Assembly: GCA_021816455.1 (NCBI GenBank)
Contig: JAKAXU010000014.1
Span: 1-64,000 of the forward strand
From: Acidobacteriota bacterium
GTDB lineage: Bacteria; Acidobacteriota; Terriglobia; Terriglobales; Acidobacteriaceae
Length of the DNA stretch: 64,000 nucleotides
Direction of reading: 5' to 3'
Position 1 is the stretch's first letter, and each line of letters starts with the position of its first letter. Made by a program: the position numbers and the translations under genes. The notes below the pieces were generated by a model. The model was not told the DNA's origin and made no database searches. It was given only the letters and a program-made list of their open reading frames with translations. Positions 47,001-54,785 of the stretch are shown piece after piece.

Positions 47001-48318
47001 CGCGCCTGATGCGGAAGTGCGTATCGGACTGGCCAATAACTATCTAGCGCTCGGAGACGCGATCCGGGCAGAGGCAGAGCTTGCAGCAATCAGGCTATCT
47101 TCAGATAATTCAGACAATTATCAGTATCTTCTTGCTCAGGCGAACGTGCTTCGACAGCAACACAACGGAGCAGATGCGCTCACTTCTTTTGCGCAGGCCT
47201 CGAATTCAGAAGGCGAAGATCAAATTGCCCAGGAAGCTATGCTGCAGTCTGGTGCCGACGAGGGACTTAGGCTCAATCCGACACTGAGTATCCTCTCTGA
47301 TTTATCGGTTGAACCTATTTATGAAGATACAACTGTCTATGTACTCGACTCCAAGCTAGATGCTTCGTTTGCTGTGCCGATCAACGACACGGCACTTCTC
47401 CCGCCTCCACGTTCATCCATAGAAACACAATCGACCAGTGCATTCCATCTACATATTGATCATATCCCAACTCCGGGGGGATTCTACCAGATACGGAACA
47501 CGATAGGTAAGATATCAGTCCCAAGCACAAACACTATAGTTAATCGCAACACCACTGACAATATATTTAATATTGGATTAAACCCTACAGTGAATCTAGG
47601 TAACAACATTATTACATTTAACGGCGGTATTCAAACAACCATCCGACGCGATTCTGAGTCTCCCGTCGCGATGAATCAGAACCTATTCCGAATGTTTGCC
47701 TATATGTCCACAAGTGCTTTCTTAAATGCCGTATCTGTAACCGGTTATGTGATCAGGGAAGCGGGACCTTTTACTGAAAGCAATCTGCATTCGCTGGCAC
47801 TGACCGGTGCGCTTGATTTTCGTGTCGGCGCACCCTGGGGGAAGACTGCGATGGTAGCTGGATGGGGTGCGAACGACCAGAAATTCTCACCTGTAAGTTA
47901 TGAAGATTACTACACGTCATCCTATATTGGACTCGAGCACCGGTTTTCAGAGCGTCTGAATATTAGAGCTTTGATTGAAGACCTTCGCGCATGGCGGATC
48001 GTAGGAGCTGCTTCAGGTAATGCTCAGAATGTACGTCCTGCCGGAATGGTCGACTTTAATCCAACACGCAACTGGGGCATCCACTATGCAACTGCGTATT
48101 CCAGCACAAGAAGTTTCCACGTGTACGATGCGACGCAGAACGGCGTGTCTATCTCGTATTCGCACGCATTTCACCATATGTATAACGGCGACTCCAAGAA
48201 ACTTATTCTGCAATATCCTGTCCGGTTCTCTGCAGGTTTCCAAGAAGAGGATTTTTTTAATTTTAAAGGTGGTCACACTCAGCAACTCAGGCCATATGTT
48301 CAACTCACTCTATTCTGA
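44071..48318 (+). CDS. TPR/beta-barrel outer-membrane polysaccharide exporter (PelB/PgaA/BcsC-like)
   Basis: The 1415-residue protein has an N-terminal signal or anchor (MTLRWCLVIVRLGISISALV, cleavage near VRAQ) followed by about 30 TPR-like helical repeats from about residue 65 to 1060 (for example ALDYAQRAAQATPNDLRLWF, AISIYKQILADDPANRFALT, QLDFTEALKRDPGIVTGYVN). The last 330 residues are beta-barrel-like, ending in an outer-membrane-type final strand (LRPYVQLTLF). This layout is known from BcsC, PgaA and PelB, which pass cellulose, PNAG and Pel through the outer membrane. No good ribosome-binding site was found: GTG at 44059 and ATG at 44071 are both open. A GT4 gene follows after 12 bases. 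Confidence 0.88.
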   Translation: MTLRWCLVIVRLGISISALVASIVASVYVVRAQTYAVGSASPESSQSKTGSSMPSDKSLGWGSNIQNARLARAAEQALQHGDKALALDYAQRAAQATPNDLRLWFLLGYAARLDGKQSLSVNAYSRGLQLNPSSVEGLSGLAQTFSMMGRNEDAVRLLKQVVTADPRRRDDVLLLGDLNMRLGDYTGALDWLGRAERMQPDARSELLMALSYQHLKQMNKANHYLEMAKRRDPNNPEVQRTMAGYYREVGNYPEAISALKLIQNPSRDVIAELAYTYQLTGDFDDSARLYAQVANADIRNLDWQFAAAQAELAAGSIDKANLFLTHAAALDANNYRLHAIRGDIAKLQDRERDAVLEYSAALASLPASPTEGSLYGIQLHMDLMELYRDMNYTADSNRQLQIARSEIKVLDENRPRTGQYLHLRALIKMNGGDLQGALADIVKEREIDAHDRNGLQLNGDILIRLGRTDEAISIYKQILADDPANRFALTSLGYALRAAGHNLEAEKCFLSLAKANPSLYIPYLALGDIYTAEGEFANAQVSYGKAYALDPQKPQILAGGMNAAIEDHNLDLAALWLSRVTNKMHDNPQILQEQERYLSFKGLYQESASIGWKAIKVLPGNRDVVIYLGYDLLHLGEYTKLLILTSKYLTIFPNEPDIPLLEGYVHKHQGKLKQAQLDFTEALKRDPGIVTGYVNLGYISNDMHQPKAAAEDFSAALEREPDNGEAHLGLAYASLDLHKPKAALQQAQLAEHALGDLLDIHLIRATAYGQEDMLSKASGEYQAALKFTPNDGSLHFDLGNTLYAERRYHDAISELTIAKHDSPDNAAIYALIARSYANLQNREKTLKYVQLAEMHGRRTFDAVAHSQSGEWSNILISTGEALSTLGDKRAAIDRFRQALEIPGSNWITIRMAIAQVMAQQDHSEDAERQIALAMMEAKAGETVPPSASQYIMAADVFRTLHDYELSQSYLQRAKAAGAPDAEVRIGLANNYLALGDAIRAEAELAAIRLSSDNSDNYQYLLAQANVLRQQHNGADALTSFAQASNSEGEDQIAQEAMLQSGADEGLRLNPTLSILSDLSVEPIYEDTTVYVLDSKLDASFAVPINDTALLPPPRSSIETQSTSAFHLHIDHIPTPGGFYQIRNTIGKISVPSTNTIVNRNTTDNIFNIGLNPTVNLGNNIITFNGGIQTTIRRDSESPVAMNQNLFRMFAYMSTSAFLNAVSVTGYVIREAGPFTESNLHSLALTGALDFRVGAPWGKTAMVAGWGANDQKFSPVSYEDYYTSSYIGLEHRFSERLNIRALIEDLRAWRIVGAASGNAQNVRPAGMVDFNPTRNWGIHYATAYSSTRSFHVYDATQNGVSISYSHAFHHMYNGDSKKLILQYPVRFSAGFQEEDFFNFKGGHTQQLRPYVQLTLF

Positions 48319-48330
48319 AGGCGGAATTTG

Positions 48331-49731
48331 ATGAAGATATGTCTAGTTGCAACATTCCCTCCTAGTGGACGCCAGTTGAATGAGTATGCATATCACATTG
48401 CGCGTGAATTACAGCGCAATCCTGATATTGAATTGACAATTCTAGCTGATGAATTGGAAGACTATGACTTTGCTACTGACGAGAATGGTAATTCTATGAA
48501 GCATAATCAGCTCAAAGAGCTGCCCGGATTTAACCTGATCCACTGTTGGAGATTCGGCAGGATGTCAACTCCCATACGTCTGTTGAACACTATCCGGAAG
48601 CTGAAGCCAGACGTCGTATGGTTCAACCTGGTGTTCTCAAGCTTTGCTACACCAGAGAATCCTTTTGCTGCATTTCTTGGGCTTTCGGTACCTGCACTTA
48701 CGCGTGCCGCGGGGTTCTTCACGCATGTCACCTTGCACCATATTCTCGAGCATGTCGACTTTTCTGCTGCGGGAGTCCGGCAAGATAAAGTATTTCGGAT
48801 GGGAGCGAACCTGGCAACCAGAGCACTGCTGAAAGCACATTCAGTGTCGGTACTGCTTCCCGCATATCGTACCACTCTCATTACAAAATATGTTGCACAG
48901 AATGTGTTGTTGGGGACTCATGGAACATTTGCATCCAATCCATCTCCACCAGACTTTTCTAAGCGCGGTAATCCCGATCTATGTATTCTGGCAATAGGGC
49001 ACTGGGGAACTTATAAGCGGTTAGAAACGCTTATGACTGCTTTCCCCAGAATTCTCGAAAGATCTCCTAACGCAAGGCTGATCGTTGCCGGAGCTAACCA
49101 TCACACAAAGGCCGGATATTGGGAGTCAATACGCGACGCTATGCCGGCAGGTCTCCCAATAGAATTCCGAGGGTATGTACCAGAGGAGGCTATCCCGGAA
49201 TTATTCCAAAAAGCTTCAGTTCTGGTGATGCCCTATGACTCAGCAACCGGATCAAGTGGGCCAGCTCATCAAGCGTGTCAATATGGCGTTCCAGTTGTGT
49301 GTGCCGACATCAAAGACTTTCGTGAAATGGCGACAAGTGAAGGCATGGCAATACGCTTTTATCAAAAATATGATGCGGCCGACCTTGCTGAGCAGGTCTC
49401 TACCATTCTCGAGTCACAAGTCATGCTACAACAAATGGCAGTACATAACTATTCTGCCGGCCTTGATATGACTCTATCGAGTGTCGTCAAGAACTATCTT
49501 CGTTGGTTCGAACTAAACAAATGTAAAAACACTATAAGCAATGACGGTGATAGTGCATCACTAAAAAAGTTATGGTTAAGGATCTTTCAAGCCAAACAAA
49601 TATCCCCTGGTTGGAATCTACAGTCGGCCCTGTTGGGTGGCGCAGGAGGAAGGACAGTCGGTCGAAAAGACGAAGAAATAGCTGAAATCCATGTCACCTT
49701 CGACTCAGTCGCCGGTCCATCTGATGGGTGA
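48331..49731 (+). CDS. Family 4 (GT-B) glycosyltransferase
   Basis: The 466-residue protein has the two Rossmann domains of GT4 enzymes. The N-terminus (MKICLVATFPPSGRQLNEYA) is the usual acceptor domain; the C-terminal domain shows CILAIGHWGTYKRLETLM (the K/R pair near the donor site) and the E-x7-E-like region MPYDSATGSSGPAHQACQYGVPVV. There are no membrane segments. It starts 12 bases after the TPR/barrel gene, so polymer synthesis and export are likely coupled, as PelF and PelB are in Pel systems; similarity to PelF itself was not established. About 60 residues at the C-terminus are of unclear function. Confidence 0.9.
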   Translation: MKICLVATFPPSGRQLNEYAYHIARELQRNPDIELTILADELEDYDFATDENGNSMKHNQLKELPGFNLIHCWRFGRMSTPIRLLNTIRKLKPDVVWFNLVFSSFATPENPFAAFLGLSVPALTRAAGFFTHVTLHHILEHVDFSAAGVRQDKVFRMGANLATRALLKAHSVSVLLPAYRTTLITKYVAQNVLLGTHGTFASNPSPPDFSKRGNPDLCILAIGHWGTYKRLETLMTAFPRILERSPNARLIVAGANHHTKAGYWESIRDAMPAGLPIEFRGYVPEEAIPELFQKASVLVMPYDSATGSSGPAHQACQYGVPVVCADIKDFREMATSEGMAIRFYQKYDAADLAEQVSTILESQVMLQQMAVHNYSAGLDMTLSSVVKNYLRWFELNKCKNTISNDGDSASLKKLWLRIFQAKQISPGWNLQSALLGGAGGRTVGRKDEEIAEIHVTFDSVAGPSDG

Positions 49732-49914
49732 GGGGGAAAGCAAAAGAATCATTTTAGATCGTCGGAGTCCAATTGTAAATATTCGCGAGGGGTCCAAAAT
49801 TCCATTTCGTGCATCCTGAAGTCTTCGATGTGCCGTCTTCGGTTTGCTGCGTATTGTTCATCTGCGCCAGACTTATCGGTCTACCACAAATCAGATGATA
49901 AGAAGGAGAGTGCC

Positions 49915-52848
49915 GTGACTAATGATTATGTTGACGGATATCTTCATCGGATATTACAGTGGCGTTTTTTTATGTATTTCCTTTCTCTGTTGATTTCTGG
50001 CTGCGGTATCCACTTCAATACCCCGTCTCCAACGGTCGAAATTACAGCCAATCCTGCTTCAATCAGCTCGGGTAATTCTTCCACTCTGATTGTGACTGCA
50101 ACCAATGCGAATCAGATCACGATACGCGGATCCGACGGAACAACCTATACTCTCCTGTCAAGCGGCGGAAGCCAAAGCGTGACACCACTGTCAACTACGA
50201 CTTACACGGCCGTCGCAAAAGGAGCGGGAGGAAGTGCGTCAGCCACGGCATCTATTACGGTAGTACCTGCTACTGCTCCTATAGTAACTATAGAAGCCAA
50301 GCCTTCTTCTATTAGCGTGGGTGGTTCATCTGTTCTCTCCATAGCAGCGACGAGCGCAACTCAGTTGACGGTGACTGGAACTGATGGGAGCGCGTATACA
50401 TTCCAGCCCAGCGGCGGAACCCAGACTGTGAGCCCGGTAGCGACAACAACTTATACTGCGGTCGCCGCCGGTCCTGGTGGAACGAGCTCAGCGAGTGCAA
50501 CGCTCACGGTAATACCCATTCCTGCGCCGACTGTTTCGATAACTGCCATCCCGACCTCGATTACTGCAGGAAGTTCTTCCATTCTGACAATCACTGCTTT
50601 CGGTGCGACACAGGTAAAGGTTATTGGATCCGACGGAAGTACATACGTTCTCCAGCCAAGCGGTGGAACACAAGCTGTAAGCCCGACAAAAACTACAATA
50701 TATACGGCAATCGCTACTGGCGTCGGCGGGAATGTTTCAGCTGCTACGACTGTGGTAGTCACTCCAATTCCATTACCCACAGTGATCATTACTGCAAATC
50801 CAGCTTCGATTACTATGGATAGCTCGTCCACTCTGAATGTGGCTGCAGTTGATGCAACGCAAGTGACGATAAGCGGAACCGACGGCAGTACATATTCCTT
50901 GCAATCGAGCGGTGGAACGCAGCTAGTGAGTCCAACCGCGACTACGACATATACGGCAGTTGCTATCGGCAATGGAGGCAAGTCGTCTGCAAGTACAACT
51001 GTGACTGTAACACCGAATCCTACTCCGAATGTCAGTATTACGGCTAACCCAACTTCAATCATTTCAGGTAATTCATCTATATTAAGCGTGACAGCGTCTA
51101 ATGCCACTCAGGTGAGCGTAATTGGATCTGATGGCAGCACGTATGTCTTACAGCCAAACGGAGGAACGCAATCCGTGAGCCCGACTGCAACCGCGAGCTA
51201 TACGGCTACTGCAACCGGTCTTGGTGGAACTATCTCGGCTAGTACGACCGTATCAGTGACGGCAGCAGCTAGCATTCAATCGATCGATCATGTCGTATTC
51301 ATGTTGCAAGAAAATCACACATTCGACAATTACTTCGGAATGCTGAATCCTTACCGGAAATCAAACGGATGGAACATAGGCGATGATGGAATCGACTATG
51401 AAGTGGATGGCATTGATGACAAGCTTTCCATAATCAGCAACGTTGATGATGAGGGAACAACCTACTCACTTTTCAAGCTCAAAAGCACATGTGTCGATGA
51501 CGAAACATCAGCATGGCTGTCAAGCTATGGATCAGTCAACCGTTACAACTTTCTCACCACGCGTCCTATCGTGATGGATGGCTTCGTCCACAACGCTGAG
51601 GGATATGCAAAGAGCTGCGCTATCCCTGGAGCCGCAGGAAGTTGTTCCGGAACTTATACCGATCTAACAGGGGAAAGATCTATGGGGTATTATGATCAAC
51701 ACTTTCTCAATTATTACTACTTTATGGCATCGCAGTTTGCTGTGTCCGATCGATGGTTTTCCCCGATATCGACCAAGAGCATTGGTAATCGCATCGCCAC
51801 TTTCACTGGAGGAACGACTCAAGGCTTGGTGAATGATCCGGGAAGCAACGACCATCTTTCTCAGCTTGACATTCCGAACATCTTCCAGGAACTTGACCAA
51901 GCGAAGGTATCATGGAAGATATACTACACTGTGACCGAGGGATTCTGCTTGACTGACAGTGCTTGTACAGGTGGTCCAAACGCGGCATATCCCGCAACAA
52001 CATTTTCTAGTCTCACATATTCATATCAGTATCTGTATGAAAATCCAACTGGAGTAGCCTGTACTCCACCCACGCAGGCATCGAATGTAGTTGGCGATTC
52101 GACGAACTCTTTTTGCATTGATCCTGACCATATTGCTCCGCTTTCTGTCTATTTTACGGATCTCACCAACAGCACGCTACCAAGCTTCGCTTTCATTGAG
52201 GCCGGTTACGCTAACAATGACGAGCATCCAGGTTCCGGCCAATCTATTCTTATGGGACAGGCGCAAGTGGCCAATATCGTTAATTCGTTTATGTCGAGTC
52301 CCGAGTGGATGGATTCTATATTCTTCCTTAGTTATGACGAAGGAGGAGGACCATATGACCATGTTCCGCCGGTTCCCGGGCACTCAAACGATAACTCTGA
52401 CGCTTCTCTCGGAACAATCCCGGATATCTCGCAGATCGCGGTGAATCCTGATACGTACGGCCCATGCGTGCCACCTGGTGGAGTACCTACATTGCATTGC
52501 GATCTGGCTACGAATGACCCTGGCGCGAATGCCGGAGATGCTCCGTCCGTCCAGGGATTTGCAGCACAACTTGGCTTTCGCCTGCCGAATATCATCATCT
52601 CGCCTTTCACCCGCAGGCATTATGTATCGCACACGCCAATGGATCACACTGCCGTAATTAAGTTCGTTGAAAACCGCTTTATTGGTAGTGCAGCGCACCT
52701 TACAGCTCGTGATGCCGCGCAGCCAAACCTGCTGGAGTTCTTTGACTTCAACAACATTCCATGGATCACACCGCCCACGCCGCCGAATCCGGTAACGGCA
52801 ACGTCGCTGGGGTATGACCCCTGTACTCCTGCAAATATGGGACCATGA
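49915..52848 (+). CDS. Lipoprotein phosphoesterase with five Ig-like repeats (acid phosphatase/phospholipase C family)
   Basis: The 977-residue product has a lipobox (LSLLISGCG, Cys near residue 32), so it should be lipid-anchored. Five tandem repeats of about 80 residues follow (each around NPASIxxxxSSTLxVxATNATQV, SGTDGSTYTLQPSGGTQ and TTTYTAVA), together about residues 40-455. The C-terminal 520 residues are a phosphoesterase domain of the AcpA/PlcC type: IDHVVFMLQENHTFDNYFG, IEAGYANNDEHPG and IFFLSYDEGGGPYDHVPP with metal-binding Glu, Asn, Asp and His. The start is a GTG seven bases after AAGGAG; a plain ATG upstream lacks one. It stands alone, 183 bases after the GT4 gene. Confidence 0.9.
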   Translation: MTNDYVDGYLHRILQWRFFMYFLSLLISGCGIHFNTPSPTVEITANPASISSGNSSTLIVTATNANQITIRGSDGTTYTLLSSGGSQSVTPLSTTTYTAVAKGAGGSASATASITVVPATAPIVTIEAKPSSISVGGSSVLSIAATSATQLTVTGTDGSAYTFQPSGGTQTVSPVATTTYTAVAAGPGGTSSASATLTVIPIPAPTVSITAIPTSITAGSSSILTITAFGATQVKVIGSDGSTYVLQPSGGTQAVSPTKTTIYTAIATGVGGNVSAATTVVVTPIPLPTVIITANPASITMDSSSTLNVAAVDATQVTISGTDGSTYSLQSSGGTQLVSPTATTTYTAVAIGNGGKSSASTTVTVTPNPTPNVSITANPTSIISGNSSILSVTASNATQVSVIGSDGSTYVLQPNGGTQSVSPTATASYTATATGLGGTISASTTVSVTAAASIQSIDHVVFMLQENHTFDNYFGMLNPYRKSNGWNIGDDGIDYEVDGIDDKLSIISNVDDEGTTYSLFKLKSTCVDDETSAWLSSYGSVNRYNFLTTRPIVMDGFVHNAEGYAKSCAIPGAAGSCSGTYTDLTGERSMGYYDQHFLNYYYFMASQFAVSDRWFSPISTKSIGNRIATFTGGTTQGLVNDPGSNDHLSQLDIPNIFQELDQAKVSWKIYYTVTEGFCLTDSACTGGPNAAYPATTFSSLTYSYQYLYENPTGVACTPPTQASNVVGDSTNSFCIDPDHIAPLSVYFTDLTNSTLPSFAFIEAGYANNDEHPGSGQSILMGQAQVANIVNSFMSSPEWMDSIFFLSYDEGGGPYDHVPPVPGHSNDNSDASLGTIPDISQIAVNPDTYGPCVPPGGVPTLHCDLATNDPGANAGDAPSVQGFAAQLGFRLPNIIISPFTRRHYVSHTPMDHTAVIKFVENRFIGSAAHLTARDAAQPNLLEFFDFNNIPWITPPTPPNPVTATSLGYDPCTPANMGP

Positions 52849-52967
52849 ATCCTCGATACACGCGTTCCGTAATCCCAAGAGTCAGACTCAATAAATCTGA
52901 ACATGTGTATAAGTGGGCGAAGGAGACGGAGCGGTTTCGGCAGTCCTCGGTGGGTTCTAACCTCATT

Positions 52968-53645
52968 TTACAGAGTAGTACTGAATGAAAGCTCTTTGCG
53001 TACGTAGCATAAGACGGTTCGATGAACGTCCTCGATCGACATCGGGCAGATGACAGTTAATCCGCCAATCAAATCATTCAGAGCCAGATACGATCGGCGA
53101 CTGGTGTACAAAAACTCGATAGGGTACTCAGGCTTGCGCGCGCGCGCCATCACAGGATCTGCATCGAGCAAATAACTGATATGAGGCTTAGGAATCAGCT
53201 TCATAATTAGCCATACATATACGCGAATAGCTGGATTGTTCAACGAAAGATTTGCAAGTTCATCGTAAATGTATCTGTCAAAAATTATCAGGTCAGCTTT
53301 CGATTGCGTTGCCTTTCTCACGACAAAGCATATTGATACAGCATCGATGGAATATAGGAAAAGACGTACCAACGTCATGATGGATGATCTGACATTCTTG
53401 TCTCGTCGATTGATTGGCGTGGATGGAGTTCCAACTCCTCTGTCGCCCTTAAAGACTGCGTGCCCTACTGCTTCCCGGAATTGCGTCAGTGTTGCAATGT
53501 CATCCCAAAACCTGATTACCAGAACCTGCAGACCATGCTCCTTCATCCGAGTGCAAAGGGCTTCGATCTGGGTGCTCTTCCCGGAACCATCCATGCCTGA
53601 GAAACTTACATAGTTGGCGACACCGCTCTTTGGCTGCATAGTCAT
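52968..53645 (-). CDS. Thymidylate-kinase-like P-loop kinase
   Basis: The 225-residue protein has a P-loop FSGMDGSGKSTQ near the N-terminus, a LID/base-binding Asp-Arg in IIFDRYIYDELANL and a C-terminal helical part. This matches thymidylate-kinase-like proteins, but the length and divergent substrate region (RFWDDIATLTQF) suggest that dTMP is not necessarily its substrate. Relatives of this kind are met in capsule and exopolysaccharide loci, where their role is unclear. GGAG precedes the ATG by seven bases. It is the last of four minus-strand genes with flippase, STAS and tail-anchored protein. Confidence 0.8.
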   Translation of the reverse strand: MTMQPKSGVANYVSFSGMDGSGKSTQIEALCTRMKEHGLQVLVIRFWDDIATLTQFREAVGHAVFKGDRGVGTPSTPINRRDKNVRSSIMTLVRLFLYSIDAVSICFVVRKATQSKADLIIFDRYIYDELANLSLNNPAIRVYVWLIMKLIPKPHISYLLDADPVMARARKPEYPIEFLYTSRRSYLALNDLIGGLTVICPMSIEDVHRTVLCYVRKELSFSTTL

Positions 53646-53685
53646 CGCGTTTCTCCAATAGGTATGGAATTACGTTGTCTCCATG

Positions 53686-54207
53686 TCAATATGGCCGACT
53701 CGGGCTAGCACGAGAAAGTAGTACGACTATTCCAATCGCCGCTGCTGCGCCCACGACCACACCGACCCGGATCAGGATGGAACGCGCGTGGCGCTGTTTT
53801 GCAGGCGCAATGACTGCTCCAGCAGGCCTGGATGCAGCAACGCCAGTGCTCTTTTCAAACGGTCCTACGGCTGTACCGAGAGGTTTGCGTACACTGCACG
53901 GTGGAGGCTGCTCTGCTCCGGACGGCGGCACATTGGACTCTCCACTTTGATCGGCCGACAGCGAATGCACAGGTTCAGGATTGTCAGGATACTCCGCTTC
54001 AGAAGGACTTCTACCTACATCATCCACATTCCAGTCTTGACTATGTGAGTATTGCAGATGGATTTGTGTACAGGGAACCTCTGGCGACTGCTGACGGGTA
54101 GTTGCTTGCAGCGGCGGCGCTGGTGCGGCACCTGCAAATCGTACGGCCATGGTTATCACAAGGCTGCAGACCATCCCCTGTTTGAACCAGCAACGTGATA
54201 AGCTCAT
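53686..54207 (-). CDS. Exported protein with C-terminal membrane anchor, function unknown
   Basis: The 173-residue product has an N-terminal signal peptide (CSLVITMAVRFAGAAPA), a Pro/Ser/Glu-rich, probably disordered middle and one C-terminal membrane segment (GVVVGAAAAIGIVVLLS) ending with a short basic tail (SRASPSRPY). No family was recognised; the layout suggests a protein stretched across the periplasm and held at the inner membrane. It starts eight bases after the STAS gene stop and 40 bases before the kinase start. Confidence 0.65.
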   Translation of the reverse strand: MSLSRCWFKQGMVCSLVITMAVRFAGAAPAPPLQATTRQQSPEVPCTQIHLQYSHSQDWNVDDVGRSPSEAEYPDNPEPVHSLSADQSGESNVPPSGAEQPPPCSVRKPLGTAVGPFEKSTGVAASRPAGAVIAPAKQRHARSILIRVGVVVGAAAAIGIVVLLSRASPSRPY

Positions 54208-54215
54208 CGATAACC

Positions 54216-54785
54216 CTAATCGTTGTCAGGTGGTGCGGGCTGGAAGCCCATCAAGTACGGCTCCGGCAAGTTCGCAGTGGTTCGTGGCGAGCTTACAGGT
54301 AAGGAGTTGTTGGAAATTGTATAAGGAGAATGTTGACGAAAACTGCTTGCCGCTTCCTCAGCTGTGTCAAAAATTTCAAAGAGTCGGTCTGCCGCGCTGA
54401 GAGTCATCATCACTCTCGCTTCTGCAGAGATTGCTGCCAGCTTGACATCGCCATTACGCTTTATTGCCTCCTCCAAGCAACACAGAAGTATGAGGATCGA
54501 AGTCCTATCCATATGGCTTACCTTGGAGCAATCGAAGACGATTGAAGGACGATTAACATTCATGCAACTCTCCAACTCTTTGAAGAAGAGCCGCCCGCCG
54601 TTCTCATTCAATCTCTCCGGTACCTGCTTCACAACCACAGTGCATGCTCGAGTTGCCATGTCTACATTTTGTCTTAGGCTCAAGGCAGAACTCTGTTCAA
54701 AAGGAATCACATCTACTTGCAAGGGATAATGCACGACATCTTTCCGCGTTGCATCTTGCCGGATTCTTTGTTTTGTGCGACTCAT
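54216..54785 (-). CDS. STAS-domain protein (anti-anti-sigma-factor-like)
   Basis: The 189-residue protein has a STAS domain at about residues 44-150: VVVKQVPERLNENGGRLFFKELE, then RPSIVFDCSKVSHMDRTSILILLCCLEEAI-type wording with the acceptor loop at HMDRTS (a Thr/Ser where SpoIIAA has the phosphorylated Ser), then VKLAAISAEARVMMTLSAAD. N- and C-terminal extensions are low in complexity. STAS proteins switch partners by phosphorylation. No anti-sigma kinase is nearby. The ATG overlaps the flippase stop (ATGA), so the protein is produced together with the flippase and may regulate polysaccharide export. Confidence 0.88.
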   Translation of the reverse strand: MSRTKQRIRQDATRKDVVHYPLQVDVIPFEQSSALSLRQNVDMATRACTVVVKQVPERLNENGGRLFFKELESCMNVNRPSIVFDCSKVSHMDRTSILILLCCLEEAIKRNGDVKLAAISAEARVMMTLSAADRLFEIFDTAEEAASSFRQHSPYTISNNSLPVSSPRTTANLPEPYLMGFQPAPPDND

